Source: Ignavibacteriota bacterium
GTDB taxonomy: Bacteria > Bacteroidota > Ignavibacteria > UBA10030 > UBA6906
Assembly: GCA_016707525.1 (NCBI GenBank)
Contig: JADJHP010000002.1
Location: 1 to 64,000, forward strand
Direction: 5' to 3'
Length of the DNA: 64,000 nt
Part shown: piece by piece, positions 56,177 through 64,000 of the stretch
Layout of the letters: each line of letters opens with the position of its first letter
How positions within the stretch are numbered: position 1 is the first letter of the stretch
Translations under genes and position numbers: made by a program
The notes under the pieces: model-generated
Told to the model about the DNA's origin: nothing
The model's database searches: none
The model's input: only the letters and a program-made list of their open reading frames with translations

Positions 56177-57307
56177 CTAGCGAAGGATGTGTTTGGCGAT
56201 GATCATGCGTTGGACCTCCGATGTCCCTTCGCCGATGGTAAGGAGTTTCACGTCCCGGTAGAACTTCTCCACCGGGAAGTCCTTGATGAACCCGTACCCG
56301 CCATGGATCTGGACGGCCTCGTCAGCGGTCCGGCTGGCCATTTCGCTGGAGAAGAGCTTTGCCTGTGATGCGGCAAGCGTCACAGGTTCTTCCCGGGTGC
56401 GGAGGTCTGCTGCATGACGCGTGAGGAGGCGCGCAGCGGCGATCCCCGTCGCCATGTCGGCGAGCTTCCACTGGATCGCCTGATGTGCTGCAAGCGGTTT
56501 CCCGAACTGTTGCCGTTCCCGGGCGTACCGGGTGCTTGCCTCGAACGCCCCCTGCGCGAGTCCAACCGCCAGTGCAGCGATACCGATCCTGCCCCCGTCG
56601 AGAACCTCCATCGCCTGGGCGAACCCTTCGCCCTCGGCACCGATGAGGTTCTCCGCCGGGACGCGGACGTTTTCGAAGTTCAGCGTCGCGGTATCGCTGG
56701 AACGCATGCCGAGTTTGTTCTCGCTCTTCCCGCGCGAGAACCCCGGCATGGTGCTTTCCACGATGAACGCGGATATCCGGCTTCTGCCGCTGCTCCGTCC
56801 CGTTACGGCGAGGACAACGAACGTCGAGCCGACGGAGGCATGTGTGATAAAGGCTTTGGAACCGTTCAGCACCCACGACGATCCGTCGCTCGTTGCGGTT
56901 GTCCGCATGCCGGCCGAGTCGCTGCCGGAACCCGGCTCGGTGAGTCCCCATCCGCCAAGCTTCTTCCCTGAACAGAGGTCAGGGAGAAATCGCCGTTTCT
57001 GTTCTTCCGATGCAAAGCGGTTGATGTGGCCGAGGCACAGTCCGTTGTGGGCGCAGAGGGTCAGTCCTACCGATGGGTCGACCGCGGAGATCTCTTCGAC
57101 AAGAACCGTGAACTCCAGTGGTGTAAGGCCGGCGCCCCCGTAAGAGCCGGGGGTCATTGCTCCGAGGAAGCCGAGTTCCGCGAGCGGTGGGATGAGTTCA
57201 TGATGGAACTCATGTGCCTCATCGTATCTCATGACCAACGGACCGATCGTCCCACGTGCGAATTCCCTTGCAGTCTCCCGGAGCAATTCCAGGTTCCCTT
57301 CCTCCAT
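56177..57307 (-). CDS. Acyl-CoA dehydrogenase
   Basis: 376 residues; FAD-dependent alpha,beta-dehydrogenation of an acyl-CoA, with electrons to ETF. FAD-binding segments GGWGLTEPGSGSDSAGMRTTA and AFITHASVGSTFVV, the flexible loop LGMRSSDTATLNFENVRVPAENLIG and C-terminal QIHGGYGFIKDFPVEKFYRDVKLLTIGEGTSEVQ. The Glu in GEGTSE corresponds to the catalytic base of the short/medium-chain class, not to the shifted position of isovaleryl-CoA dehydrogenase, so a straight or citronellyl-type acyl group is as likely as isovaleryl. It lies between the hydratase and carboxyltransferase genes with gaps of 24 and 9 nt. Confidence 0.93.
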   Translation of the reverse strand: MEEGNLELLRETAREFARGTIGPLVMRYDEAHEFHHELIPPLAELGFLGAMTPGSYGGAGLTPLEFTVLVEEISAVDPSVGLTLCAHNGLCLGHINRFASEEQKRRFLPDLCSGKKLGGWGLTEPGSGSDSAGMRTTATSDGSSWVLNGSKAFITHASVGSTFVVLAVTGRSSGRSRISAFIVESTMPGFSRGKSENKLGMRSSDTATLNFENVRVPAENLIGAEGEGFAQAMEVLDGGRIGIAALAVGLAQGAFEASTRYARERQQFGKPLAAHQAIQWKLADMATGIAAARLLTRHAADLRTREEPVTLAASQAKLFSSEMASRTADEAVQIHGGYGFIKDFPVEKFYRDVKLLTIGEGTSEVQRMIIAKHILR

Positions 57308-57331
57308 CGCATCCTCCGTTGCTTTTTCGGT

Positions 57332-58104
57332 CTATCTCCCTCTCCATTGGGGGGAGCGCTTCTCGAGGAACGCATGCAACGCTTCCGTGCGGTCCTCGGT
57401 CCGTATCAGGGGCCTATAGCAGGAACGTTCGTGTTTGAACCGTCGATCCAGTTCGGTGGTGCTGGAGCCGCGGAGCGCTTTCTTTGCCTGCCTGAGCGCG
57501 AGCGGGGCATTACTCAGAAGGGAGGCCAGCAGATCTTCATACGCGGACGGGAAGGCATGGTCCGCCCACGCAAAGTCTACGGCGTGGTCTGCGAGGGCTT
57601 CGCGGCCGTTGAATCGGCGCCCGGTGAGGAGCCACCGTGACGCGACCGCCCTCGAAGTGCGAAGGGAAAGAAGCTGCGATCCGCCCGCGGCGGGGATGAT
57701 CCCGAGTGTGACCTCAGGGAATCCGAGAAGTGCATCGTCGGAAACCGCGATCAGGTCTGCAGCCAGAGCGAACTCGAATCCTCCTCCAAGGGCAGCCCCG
57801 CGGATGCCAACGACAACGGGTTGAGGGATCGCGAGCCAGGCGCGGACCATCCGCTGGATCCGTTGCACGTATGAGGCCACCTGGTGAACGGGGAGAGTTG
57901 CCCGCTCCTTCAGATCAGCACCCGCACAAAACGTGGGGAGGATGACGTGATGGAAATGAGCCATACGTCTTTTCGTTTGGCAAGGAGGCGGGCTGTGTGC
58001 GTCAGCGCGAGAACGAATTCTTGATCGAGTGCGTTGACGGGGGCACGGTGGAGATCTATGCGAGCGAGGTGCGAGGAAATTGTCAGGGAGTGCGTGCTCG
58101 ACAT
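57332..58104 (-). CDS. Enoyl-CoA hydratase/isomerase family protein, one frameshift
   Basis: About 257 residues when repaired; the 773-nt span lacks exactly one base. The start at ATG 58104 gives MSSTHSLTISSHLARIDLHRAPVNALDQEF, the crotonase opening with NALD. The frame slips at about 57927 in a CCCC run, where ITSSSP should run into TFCAGADLKE, the first oxyanion-hole segment. The second, GAALGGGFEFALAADLIAVSDDALLGFPEVTLGIIP, contains the catalytic Glu positions of hydratases (FPEV). The C-terminus is EALHAFLEKRSPQWRGR. First gene of the operon with the dehydrogenase 24 nt downstream. By context it may act like methylglutaconyl-CoA or isohexenylglutaconyl-CoA hydratase (AtuE/LiuC). Confidence 0.88.
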
Positions 58105-58314
58105 GGGGCTCCGGCGTTGTTGACATCGGAATAAAACAATATCGGGAGTGTACTGCAAGTGGTATGAATACAACCCCGTCCTTTTTCACAGGGTCAGGAG
58201 GTGGGAGACTGGCCGTCGTGACTGCCGGGACCTGGGGCTTCACGGGCCGGTCGCCTCTCGCAAAATACTCATCACGAGGTTGATAATGCACCGGCACTAG
58301 AGTACCTTTGGGCA

Positions 58315-58764
58315 TTGAACGATCCGTACGGTGCATCGTTCGCCTCCGCCGTCTGGAAGAAGGAAACGGGGGATACCCTCCGGCAGTTCCTGAGATATAT
58401 GGAAGCATCTCCGCTGATCAGCAGGATCATGGGCGACCATGTGTCCGGCATGCACACGGGCGAGTGGCACTACCTCGGCTGCCGATGGCTGCCCGACTAC
58501 AGTGCGCCCATGCAAAAGGTGGCGGTGCCGGTGCCGGTGGAATTGCTCCGGTGGATAGCAGAACGGGCGGGGGTGAGGATGTGGAGTTCGAGAGAGGACA
58601 ACGTGCGGGCCACGGCCGGTGCGGCGATGATCTGTGCCGCCGATGAGGGTGAGCGCGTACTCCGGCTGCCCCGGCCGATGGCCCCCGCGGAGGGTGGGCC
58701 GGCAGCGAGCGAGCACAGGTTGTCGATGCAGTTCGGGGAGGTGCGGCTGTTTGTGAAGCCCTGA
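58315..58764 (+). CDS. Unrecognised protein, start uncertain
   Basis: 149 residues from a TTG at 58315; the frame is open back to 58222 without an ATG or GTG, and GAGG at 58276 precedes an out-of-frame ATG at 58286. The sequence looks like real protein: well-mixed, with KKETGDTLRQFLRYMEASPL, MHTGEWHYLGCRWLPDYS, VPVPVELLRWIAERAGVRM and a hydrophobic last strand MQFGEVRLFVKP. I do not recognise a family. The start problem suggests either a TTG start, a frameshift near 58290, or a 5'-truncated gene. Neighbours are the divergent acyl-CoA operon and terC downstream, neither informative. Confidence 0.5.
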   Translation: MNDPYGASFASAVWKKETGDTLRQFLRYMEASPLISRIMGDHVSGMHTGEWHYLGCRWLPDYSAPMQKVAVPVPVELLRWIAERAGVRMWSSREDNVRATAGAAMICAADEGERVLRLPRPMAPAEGGPAASEHRLSMQFGEVRLFVKP

Positions 58765-58916
58765 CCTCTGTCGAAGTGAAGACTGTTGGATGTACGCGAA
58801 ACGCCCCAAAACGAGACGGCGCTGGTGTTCCTGCCCCCTGAACGGAACTCCCGACACCCTCCGGTGGTTAGAATGGGGCACACATCTGTCTTATCCACCC
58901 ATGAAGGGACTGAAGG

Positions 58917-60014
58917 ATGTTCTGGCTCTATGCTGGCTTCACAGGGTTGATCCTCATGCTGTTGGCACTTGATCTTGGCGTCTTCAACCGGAAGGCGCAC
59001 GTTGTATCGGTGCGGGAGGCCCTGGGCTGGTCAGCCTTCTGGATCGCTCTCGGCCTTTCCTTCGCGGTAGTCATCTATTACGGCTATGAGAATCATTGGA
59101 TGGGGCTCGGACTCACTCCTGACCTTATGGGAGGGAGTTCCCGTAGCGTGGTCGGCCTGGGTGAGGTGTTCAACGACGGCCCATCGGCGACGATGAAGTA
59201 CCTCACCGGGTACATTGTCGAAAAGTCGCTCTCCGTCGACAATATCTTCGTCATCAGCATGATCTTCTCCTTCCTGGCCGTACCGCCGATCTACCAGCAC
59301 CGGGTGCTGTTCTGGGGGATCGTCGGGGCGCTGGTGATGCGCGGGGTGATGATCGGCGTGGGTGCTGCCATGATCGCGGAGTTCGCGTGGGTCATCTACG
59401 TGTTCGGTGTATTCCTCGTCGTCACGGGGATCAAGATGCTTGTCTTGAAAGGGGGGAACGATGACCCGCACTCGAGCGTCATCGTGCGCCTCACGCGTCG
59501 TCTGTTCCCGATCACGCAGAGGTATCACGGCCAGCACTTCTTCGTCCGTGCAGGCTCCGCCTGGTCGCTGGAGGCATCGACACCCGGGGAGCAGCCCGAG
59601 CGGGACGAGGTCGTGGATACGGCACCCGCCGGGAAGTTCCTTGCGACACCCCTGTTCCTTGCACTTGTCATCGTCGAGTTCACCGATCTGATCTTCGCCG
59701 TGGATTCGATACCGGCGATCTTCGCGATCACGGCGGACCCATTCCTCGTGTTTACCAGTAATGTCTTTGCGATCCTGGGATTGCGGAGCCTGTATTTTGC
59801 GCTCGCGGGGATGATCGAGAAATTCCGATACTTAAAGGTCTCACTCGCGCTCGTGCTGGTGCTTGTGGGCGTCAAGATGCTGATCCACGGCTGGCTCAAA
59901 GAGGTGCTCGGGGAGTACTTCAACCTCTATCTCCTTGGCATGGTGCTCCTCATCCTGGCGGCGGGAGTGGTTGCGTCGTTGATGAGATCGACATCCAAGC
60001 CAGCGTCCGCGTAG
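58917..60014 (+). CDS. TerC-family membrane protein
   Basis: 365 residues, about nine transmembrane helices. TerC/Alx-type protein, thought to export Mn2+ or to work with metal loading of exported proteins. Family features: LALDLGVFNRKAHVVSVREALGWSAFWIALGL at the N-terminus, EKSLSVDNIFV, and the paired motif VEFTDLIFAVDSIPAIFAIT with acidic residues inside membrane helices. A soluble loop at about 200-235 (STPGEQPERDE) is longer than in many members. The upstream 150 nt were checked for a Mn riboswitch and none was seen. The ATG follows ACTGAAGG. It converges with the membrane gene ending at 60056, with a hairpin between them. Confidence 0.93.
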   Translation: MFWLYAGFTGLILMLLALDLGVFNRKAHVVSVREALGWSAFWIALGLSFAVVIYYGYENHWMGLGLTPDLMGGSSRSVVGLGEVFNDGPSATMKYLTGYIVEKSLSVDNIFVISMIFSFLAVPPIYQHRVLFWGIVGALVMRGVMIGVGAAMIAEFAWVIYVFGVFLVVTGIKMLVLKGGNDDPHSSVIVRLTRRLFPITQRYHGQHFFVRAGSAWSLEASTPGEQPERDEVVDTAPAGKFLATPLFLALVIVEFTDLIFAVDSIPAIFAITADPFLVFTSNVFAILGLRSLYFALAGMIEKFRYLKVSLALVLVLVGVKMLIHGWLKEVLGEYFNLYLLGMVLLILAAGVVASLMRSTSKPASA

Positions 60015-60025
60015 CTTCGTCATAG

Positions 60026-60050
60026 GGGGCGGGTGATCGGTGCCCGCCCC
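60026..60050. terminator. GC hairpin between convergent genes
   Basis: GGGGCGGG (60026-60033) pairs with CCCGCCCC (60043-60050), 9-nt loop. It sits in the 41 nt between the stops of terC and the membrane gene at 60056; probable bidirectional terminator without a T-run. Confidence 0.5.
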
Positions 60051-60055
60051 TGCTC

Positions 60056-61150
60056 CTACTGCCCCTGCAGCGATCTCCTGATGAGATGGTTGTATCCATC
60101 ATCCCTCGCCGGCACATCGTCGTTGATCCCCCTGCGGACATGTCCCTGAATGAAGAAAAGATTGGCGAGGATGGTCGCCCCGACGACAACAATGGCCATC
60201 CTCCTCCGCCACTCCTTCGCGACGGGGAACTCATGGAATCCCACCATCATGCCGATGGCGATCGGGGGGAGAGCGAGAATGGCATAGTACCGGAACGCGT
60301 GATGGAGCAGGATCGATGGGGGGACAAGCATGAGCAATGCCCACGCCACAAGGAACCAACCCGTGCGTGGCTGCCTGAAGCAAGCCCATCCCATCATGAT
60401 GATCACCACGAGAGTTGCCAATGGCACCGGTGCGAACCAGGTGATATAGCGTCCGACGTTCTCGACCACATGCCAGCCGACAAGACCCCACGCGTAGGGA
60501 TCCCCGTCCGGGAGTCCTGCACCTGATGCCCCGAGCGACTTCATCGCGACCCAGAGCGCGGCGACCACAACGTGCGGCCAGGCCCGCAGCGGTCCCTTCG
60601 CAGGAGGGCGGAAGAGGAGAGTATACGCGATGAGCACGAGGAGTATGGGTGCTGCACTCTCCTTGAAGCCGAGTGCGCACGCGAACCAGAGGGCGGAAAG
60701 GTGGTGCTGGCCGCGTGTGAATGCGTACAGACAGAGGAGCGCGAAGAAGACCGCTCCATTGTCGAATATTCCGACCATCCACATCTGCGCATCCAGATGG
60801 ATGTTCGCTGCGGCCGCATAGAGGAATGCCGACCCCCATGCAACCCCGTCGTCATTCGTCAGTGCCCGGGCAACGAGCCGGACGACCAGAGCGGTGGCGA
60901 GGAGCAGCAGGAGCGCGAGGACGTGAAACCCGACAGCGTTCGCGCCGAACGCGGTGTAGACGGCGTAGCAGTACAGCGATCCCAGGGGGCGGTAGAAGGT
61001 CTTGCCGATGGGGGACAGATCCGGCATGCCCGACGAGACGATGTTCTGGATCATGACCCGGTCGTCGTGCACGTACCCGTACTGACCGAGCGGGGCGTAG
61101 AGAATAACGACCGTCAGTGCGAGAAGAGCCGGAAGCCTGAACCGTTTCAC
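60056..61150 (-). CDS. GT-C-like polytopic membrane protein
   Basis: 364 residues from a GTG at 61150 with GGAGAGG about 9 nt upstream. About nine helices. After helix 1 is YGYVHDDRVMIQ, whose Asp-Asp resembles the acidic pair of GT-C glycosyltransferases (PMT and O-mannosyl/ GlcNAc-type families). FYRPLGSLYCYAVYTAFG is the usual second landmark, giving confidence in the family. It is short for such enzymes and has no soluble C-terminal domain, ending GINDDVPARDDGYNHLIRRSLQ. It may be a small membrane transferase or a relative with lost activity. It appears to have its own promoter overlapping the terminator of the upstream VWA gene. Confidence 0.65.
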   Translation of the reverse strand: MKRFRLPALLALTVVILYAPLGQYGYVHDDRVMIQNIVSSGMPDLSPIGKTFYRPLGSLYCYAVYTAFGANAVGFHVLALLLLLATALVVRLVARALTNDDGVAWGSAFLYAAAANIHLDAQMWMVGIFDNGAVFFALLCLYAFTRGQHHLSALWFACALGFKESAAPILLVLIAYTLLFRPPAKGPLRAWPHVVVAALWVAMKSLGASGAGLPDGDPYAWGLVGWHVVENVGRYITWFAPVPLATLVVIIMMGWACFRQPRTGWFLVAWALLMLVPPSILLHHAFRYYAILALPPIAIGMMVGFHEFPVAKEWRRRMAIVVVGATILANLFFIQGHVRRGINDDVPARDDGYNHLIRRSLQGQ

Positions 61151-61179
61151 CGTCTGTACCTCTCCAGGACAAGAGGATA

Positions 61180-61210
61180 TAAAATACGAAAGCCACCTTG
61201 AATATCAAGG
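61180..61210 (-). promoter_or_regulatory. Promoter-like element overlapping terminator
   Basis: On the minus strand CTTG (61207-61210), 19-nt spacer, TATTTTAT (61180-61187); 30 nt before the GTG at 61150. Its upstream half is the hairpin at 61188-61220 and its downstream box is that hairpin's T-rich tail. Confidence 0.35.
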
Positions 61211-61220
61211 TGGCTTTCGC
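61188..61220 (-). terminator. Intrinsic terminator of VWA gene
   Basis: Perfect 14-bp stem, 61188-61201 with 61207-61220, 5-nt loop, followed on the minus strand by TATTTTATA. It lies 49 nt after the VWA gene stop. The clearest Rho-independent terminator in the window. Confidence 0.85.
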
Positions 61221-61268
61221 TGTTCTCCGGAAGGGAGAGGACCTCCGACCGGGGTGTCCTGCGCTTTG

Positions 61269-62596
61269 TTACTTCTGCTTCTGCTGCTGGTAGTTGTCGT
61301 ACTGGATCGCCTTCTTGGCGCGGCGACCCCCTTTGTCATCGCTCCTGAGCGAGTCTGAATATCCACGGAGTCTCTGCACCTGCTCACGGATGGCATCGCC
61401 CGCCGGCCCCGGCGCAGCAGCCGCCGGCGACGACATCAAGGCCTGACCTGCGCCGGATAATGCCCGGGTCGCTTCCTCCCGGTCGCCCCTGTCGAGGGAT
61501 TCCATTGCCTTGTGCACATCGCGGGTGGAGACGACCACATCCGCGCGCGCCTGTTCCGTCATGTCGCGCTGGCGTTCAACGGACGCCGTATTGGCTTCGT
61601 AACGGATCCCGTTCTGGAACGAGCCGAGGGTGACCCCTTCGGATGATGTCCGTGACACCAGTTTGCCGTTCGCCAGCGCCAGCGACCCGGACCCCGGGGG
61701 ACATCCAGTTCGAGTGTGATGTCCCGTACATCCTCGCCGTAGAGGTCGCCCATCGGGATCGATGCGGTCTGTTTGTTGATGCTGTGTTCGTACCCGATGG
61801 CATCGAGCAACCGCACGCCGCGGCCAAGTTCGATCTCGATGGTCACGTTCTGCGCCACCACGTCGCCGAGGCGGTCGAACTCCTTGCGCAGCACCGAGGC
61901 GAGATTGCGCGAGCTCTCGAGGAAGTAGTAGTTCCCCCCGCCGTTCTCCGACAACCCGACCATGAGGTTCTCGTTATACTCCAACCCCACACCGATGGTG
62001 GACAGGGATATCGCATGGTCCCGTTGTTTGCGGGCGATATTCTGCAGTCGCTGTGGATCGGTGATGCCCTGATTCGCCAGACCATCCGACAGCAGGATCA
62101 CCCTGTTGATGTACTCGCGTCCGGTGTTCTTCTCTACCTGATGGAACCCCTCCACCATGCCCCCTCCAAGATTGGTCCAGCCACGGGGAGAGATCTCATC
62201 AACAAGAGCACGGATCCCGTCCTTGTCGCGCCCCACACGTGATGCGGAACGGAGCACTTCCACCACATCGTCATAGATCACCAGCGAGAAGATATCCTCC
62301 TGGTGGAGCTGGTCGATGAGGGTGTAGAGTGCTGCTTTGGCATAGGTCATTTTCGATTCATCGGACATGGAGCCGCTCCGGTCGAGGACGACGCACAGAT
62401 TCACCGGCTTGCGGGTGGACCGTTGATGGTGGTGGGCAGCGATGGCAAGTCGCAGGTACACCTTTCCGCCGGCCGTGGAAACCGCGGGGCAGGTCAGGTG
62501 ACCGGTAACGGCGATCCTGTCTCCCGGGGGAAGCGAGAATCCGAGGGATTGGGCCGCGAACAGCAGTGTGAGCAGGGTCCCGGCAGCGGTTTTCAT
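61269..62596 (-). CDS. Exported VWA-domain protein, one frameshift
   Basis: About 442 residues when one base is added. ATG at 62596 with GAGGAGG 6 nt upstream. Signal peptide 1-22. A von Willebrand A domain (about 55-240) has an intact MIDAS metal site: VLDRSGSMSDESK (DxSxS), the conserved Thr in GWTNLGGGM, and LLSDGLANQGIT. The frame slips near 61693 in a CCCCC run, where ELDVP should continue PGSGSLALANGK. The C-terminal part is helical and charged (MTEQARADVVVSTRDVHKAMESLDRGDREEATRALSGAG). YfbK/BatA-like VWA proteins use this layout for protein-protein contacts in the periplasm. No AAA+ MoxR-type partner is nearby. A true terminator follows at 61188. Confidence 0.88.
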
Positions 62597-62767
62597 ACTG
62601 TACCTCCTCGTGTTTGTTCTGGGTGACACTGGGCTTCTGGAGGTTGATGCTGCGGGAGGAGGAAAGGTAAATGGCCGGGACAGGCTGTACCCGCACGCGT
62701 TTTCGCCCTGTGCTGATGGTCACGACCTGGTGCGGGAGTAGCCCCTCTCCCTCCCGGGTAAAAACCA

Positions 62768-62798
62768 CGAAGCCACTCTGGGATCCAGGGTGGCCTCG
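62768..62798 (-). terminator. Intrinsic terminator of FAD oxidase gene
   Basis: Arms 62768-62781 and 62785-62798 form a 14-bp stem with one mismatch and one G-U pair, loop of 3 nt, then TGGTTTTTA on the minus strand. It lies 32 nt after the stop at 62830. Confidence 0.75.
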
Positions 62799-62829
62799 TC
62801 GGCTGACATCTTCAGTCAATGGTGATCTT

Positions 62830-64000
62830 CTACGGGGTCGACGGCGGAATATTCTGGTTCATGCAGAACAGGTTTGTCGGATCGTAGAGGCGCTTGATCG
62901 CCCGCAAACGATCCCATGTCGGACCGGGATACGCCTGGCGAACCCGTGCAGCCCCCTCATCTCCAAGGAAATTCACATACACTCCCTCGTCTCCCTGACC
63001 CAGGGCGTGTGCGACAGACGAAGCCCAGGCCTCATGGACTGTCCGGCTCTCGGGACGGTCATACATTGCCAGCATGCCGACCATGACCCGCCGTGCTCGA
63101 TGGGCATATGCGGTCGAATCGGCAGGCACGCGCGACACGGCGCCTCCCAGGACGCGGATCTGTGCGACCGCCATCGGGGTTGTGGAAGCTTGCAGAGCCC
63201 GGATCATCGTCTGTGCGGCGTGCTCGTCGATCGCATCGAGAAAGAGCGAGCGGACCGCGACGTTCGCCGGTTCGGGTCCCTTCAACTGATAGATCTCCGG
63301 AAAGTTCATGGGGTGGAGCATATCGACGATCGGAGGGATGATCGCACGCAGCGGCGCCACGGCGCGTTCAGCCTCCGGCGCATCGCCCGCATACATGATC
63401 AGGGCCGCGATGATGGGTTTGCCAATGTGCTCAGGGGGGATGAAGGGAAAGGGGAGGTGCATGCATCACATTGGCAATGACGGAGAGTTCGTCCGGAGCA
63501 GCTTCCGCGGCGGCAGCGAAACCACATACGGTATCGACAGTAGCGGGCAGCAGGAGCATACCGCCGAACACGTGATCGACCGGATGGAGCTGGAATCGAA
63601 ACCGGGTGGCGACGCCAAAATTTCCACCCCCGCCCCGGATGGCCCAGAACAGATCCGGGTGGTGGTCTGCATCCACGAGCATGAGGTTGCCGTCCGCCGT
63701 CACGAGTTCGGCAGCCAGCAGCTGGTCAATGGTGAGTCCGTATTTGCGCGTCAGAAACCCCACCCCGCCGCCGAGGGTGATTCCGCCGATCCCCACGCTG
63801 GCAGTATCGCCAAACCCGGTTGCGAGGCCGTGCTGCGCAGCTGCAAGCGTATATTCTCCGGCAGTAAGGCCGGTGCCGGCCCAAGCGGTGCGCGTTCCCG
63901 CATCGATCTCCATCGAATTCAGGTCGCGCAGATCCAGCACGATGCCACCGTCGACGACGCTGTTGCCGGCGATGTCGTGTCCTCCGCTGCGGATGGCAAG
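62830..64000 (-). CDS. FAD-linked oxidase with BBE domain, frameshifted, cut by right edge
   Basis: C-terminal part of a berberine bridge enzyme-like flavoprotein oxidase. At the edge is IRSGGHDIAGNSVVDGGIVLDL, whose His is the usual covalent FAD attachment site of the PP-loop. Then GGITLGGGVGFLTRKYGLTIDQLLAAELVTADGN and DLFWAIRGGGGNFGVATRFRFQLHPV, all diagnostic of the FAD_binding_4 fold. The frame slips at about 63450 in a CCCC run (VMHAPP should continue FPFIPPEHIG). The BBE motif YVNFLGDEG and the end RLYDPTNLFCMNQNIPP are intact. Such enzymes oxidise sugars, alcohols or alkaloids. The first 60-90 residues lie outside the window. Confidence 0.9.

Noticed and set aside
58765..58916. yybP-ykoY manganese riboswitch before terC
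   Set aside because: Such riboswitches often precede TerC genes, but the conserved paired GGGGAGUA-like loops and closing stem were not found in this 150-nt leader.
1..64000. tRNA, rRNA, CRISPR array, insertion sequence or prophage
   Set aside because: No cloverleaf with CCA-type acceptor, no rRNA sequence, no evenly spaced repeats and no transposase or integrase-like protein was seen on either strand.

Overview
This 64 kb window of high-GC DNA (about 60% by eye) looks like the chromosome of a Bacteroidota/Ignavibacteria-type (FCB superphylum) bacterium. Two exported proteins end in type IX secretion (T9SS) sorting domains with the FPNPFN/SPNPFN core. There are two large TonB-dependent receptors with carboxypeptidase-regulatory-like N-termini. 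Several intergenic regions carry a promoter-like element, xTTG - 19/20 nt - TAxxxT, close to the Bacteroidota housekeeping promoter. No rRNA, tRNA, CRISPR, phage or insertion sequence was found.

Layout. 1-2.0 kb: MFS transporter (cut by the left edge) divergent from a VIT1/CCC1-type metal transporter. 2.0-12.1 kb: glycan-degradation run with a broken GH2, a GH29 fucosidase, a DUF3863-like protein, a T9SS-tailed GH18 endoglycosidase and a GT39-like membrane glycosyltransferase. 12.1-20.5 kb (minus): three-gene envelope operon of a 1491-residue exported protein, a fibronectin-III protein and an outer-membrane barrel. 20.8-27.5 kb: GH172/DUF2961, an ECF sigma factor plus transmembrane Ser/Thr kinase, a small barrel and an SGNH hydrolase. 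27.5-32.9 kb: TonB receptor 1 followed by a PocR-domain hybrid histidine kinase. 33-35.1 kb: divergent ATP-grasp ligase and C39-like peptidase. 35.1-38.4 kb (minus): arsR-arsM-arsC and a second GH29. 38.6-42 kb: PAS histidine kinase, sigma-54 response regulator and a small exported protein behind a sigma-54-like promoter. 42-46.6 kb (minus): GH2 beta-galactosidase and a membrane glycosyltransferase. 46.8-52.8 kb: TonB receptor 2, a DUF6629-like membrane protein and an M6 metalloprotease. 52.8-58.1 kb (minus): a five-gene Atu/Liu-like acyl-CoA operon. 58.3-64 kb: an unrecognised ORF, TerC, a GT-C membrane protein, a VWA protein and a BBE-type FAD oxidase cut by the right edge.

The glycosidases (GH18 endoglycosidase, two fucosidases, two GH2 enzymes, GH172, SGNH esterase) and the two TonB receptors suggest foraging on complex, possibly host- or necromass-derived, fucosylated glycans. 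No SusD-like partner is present, so these are not classical Bacteroides polysaccharide utilisation loci.

Caveat. At least fifteen genes or gene segments are interrupted by single-base frame changes, mostly inside runs of G or C, and reading frame and homology resume directly afterwards. Most of these are more likely consensus or assembly errors than real pseudogenes, so frameshifted genes are reported over their full repaired span. The GH2 gene at 1990-5662 also has an in-frame stop inside an AT-rich patch and may be truly degraded.
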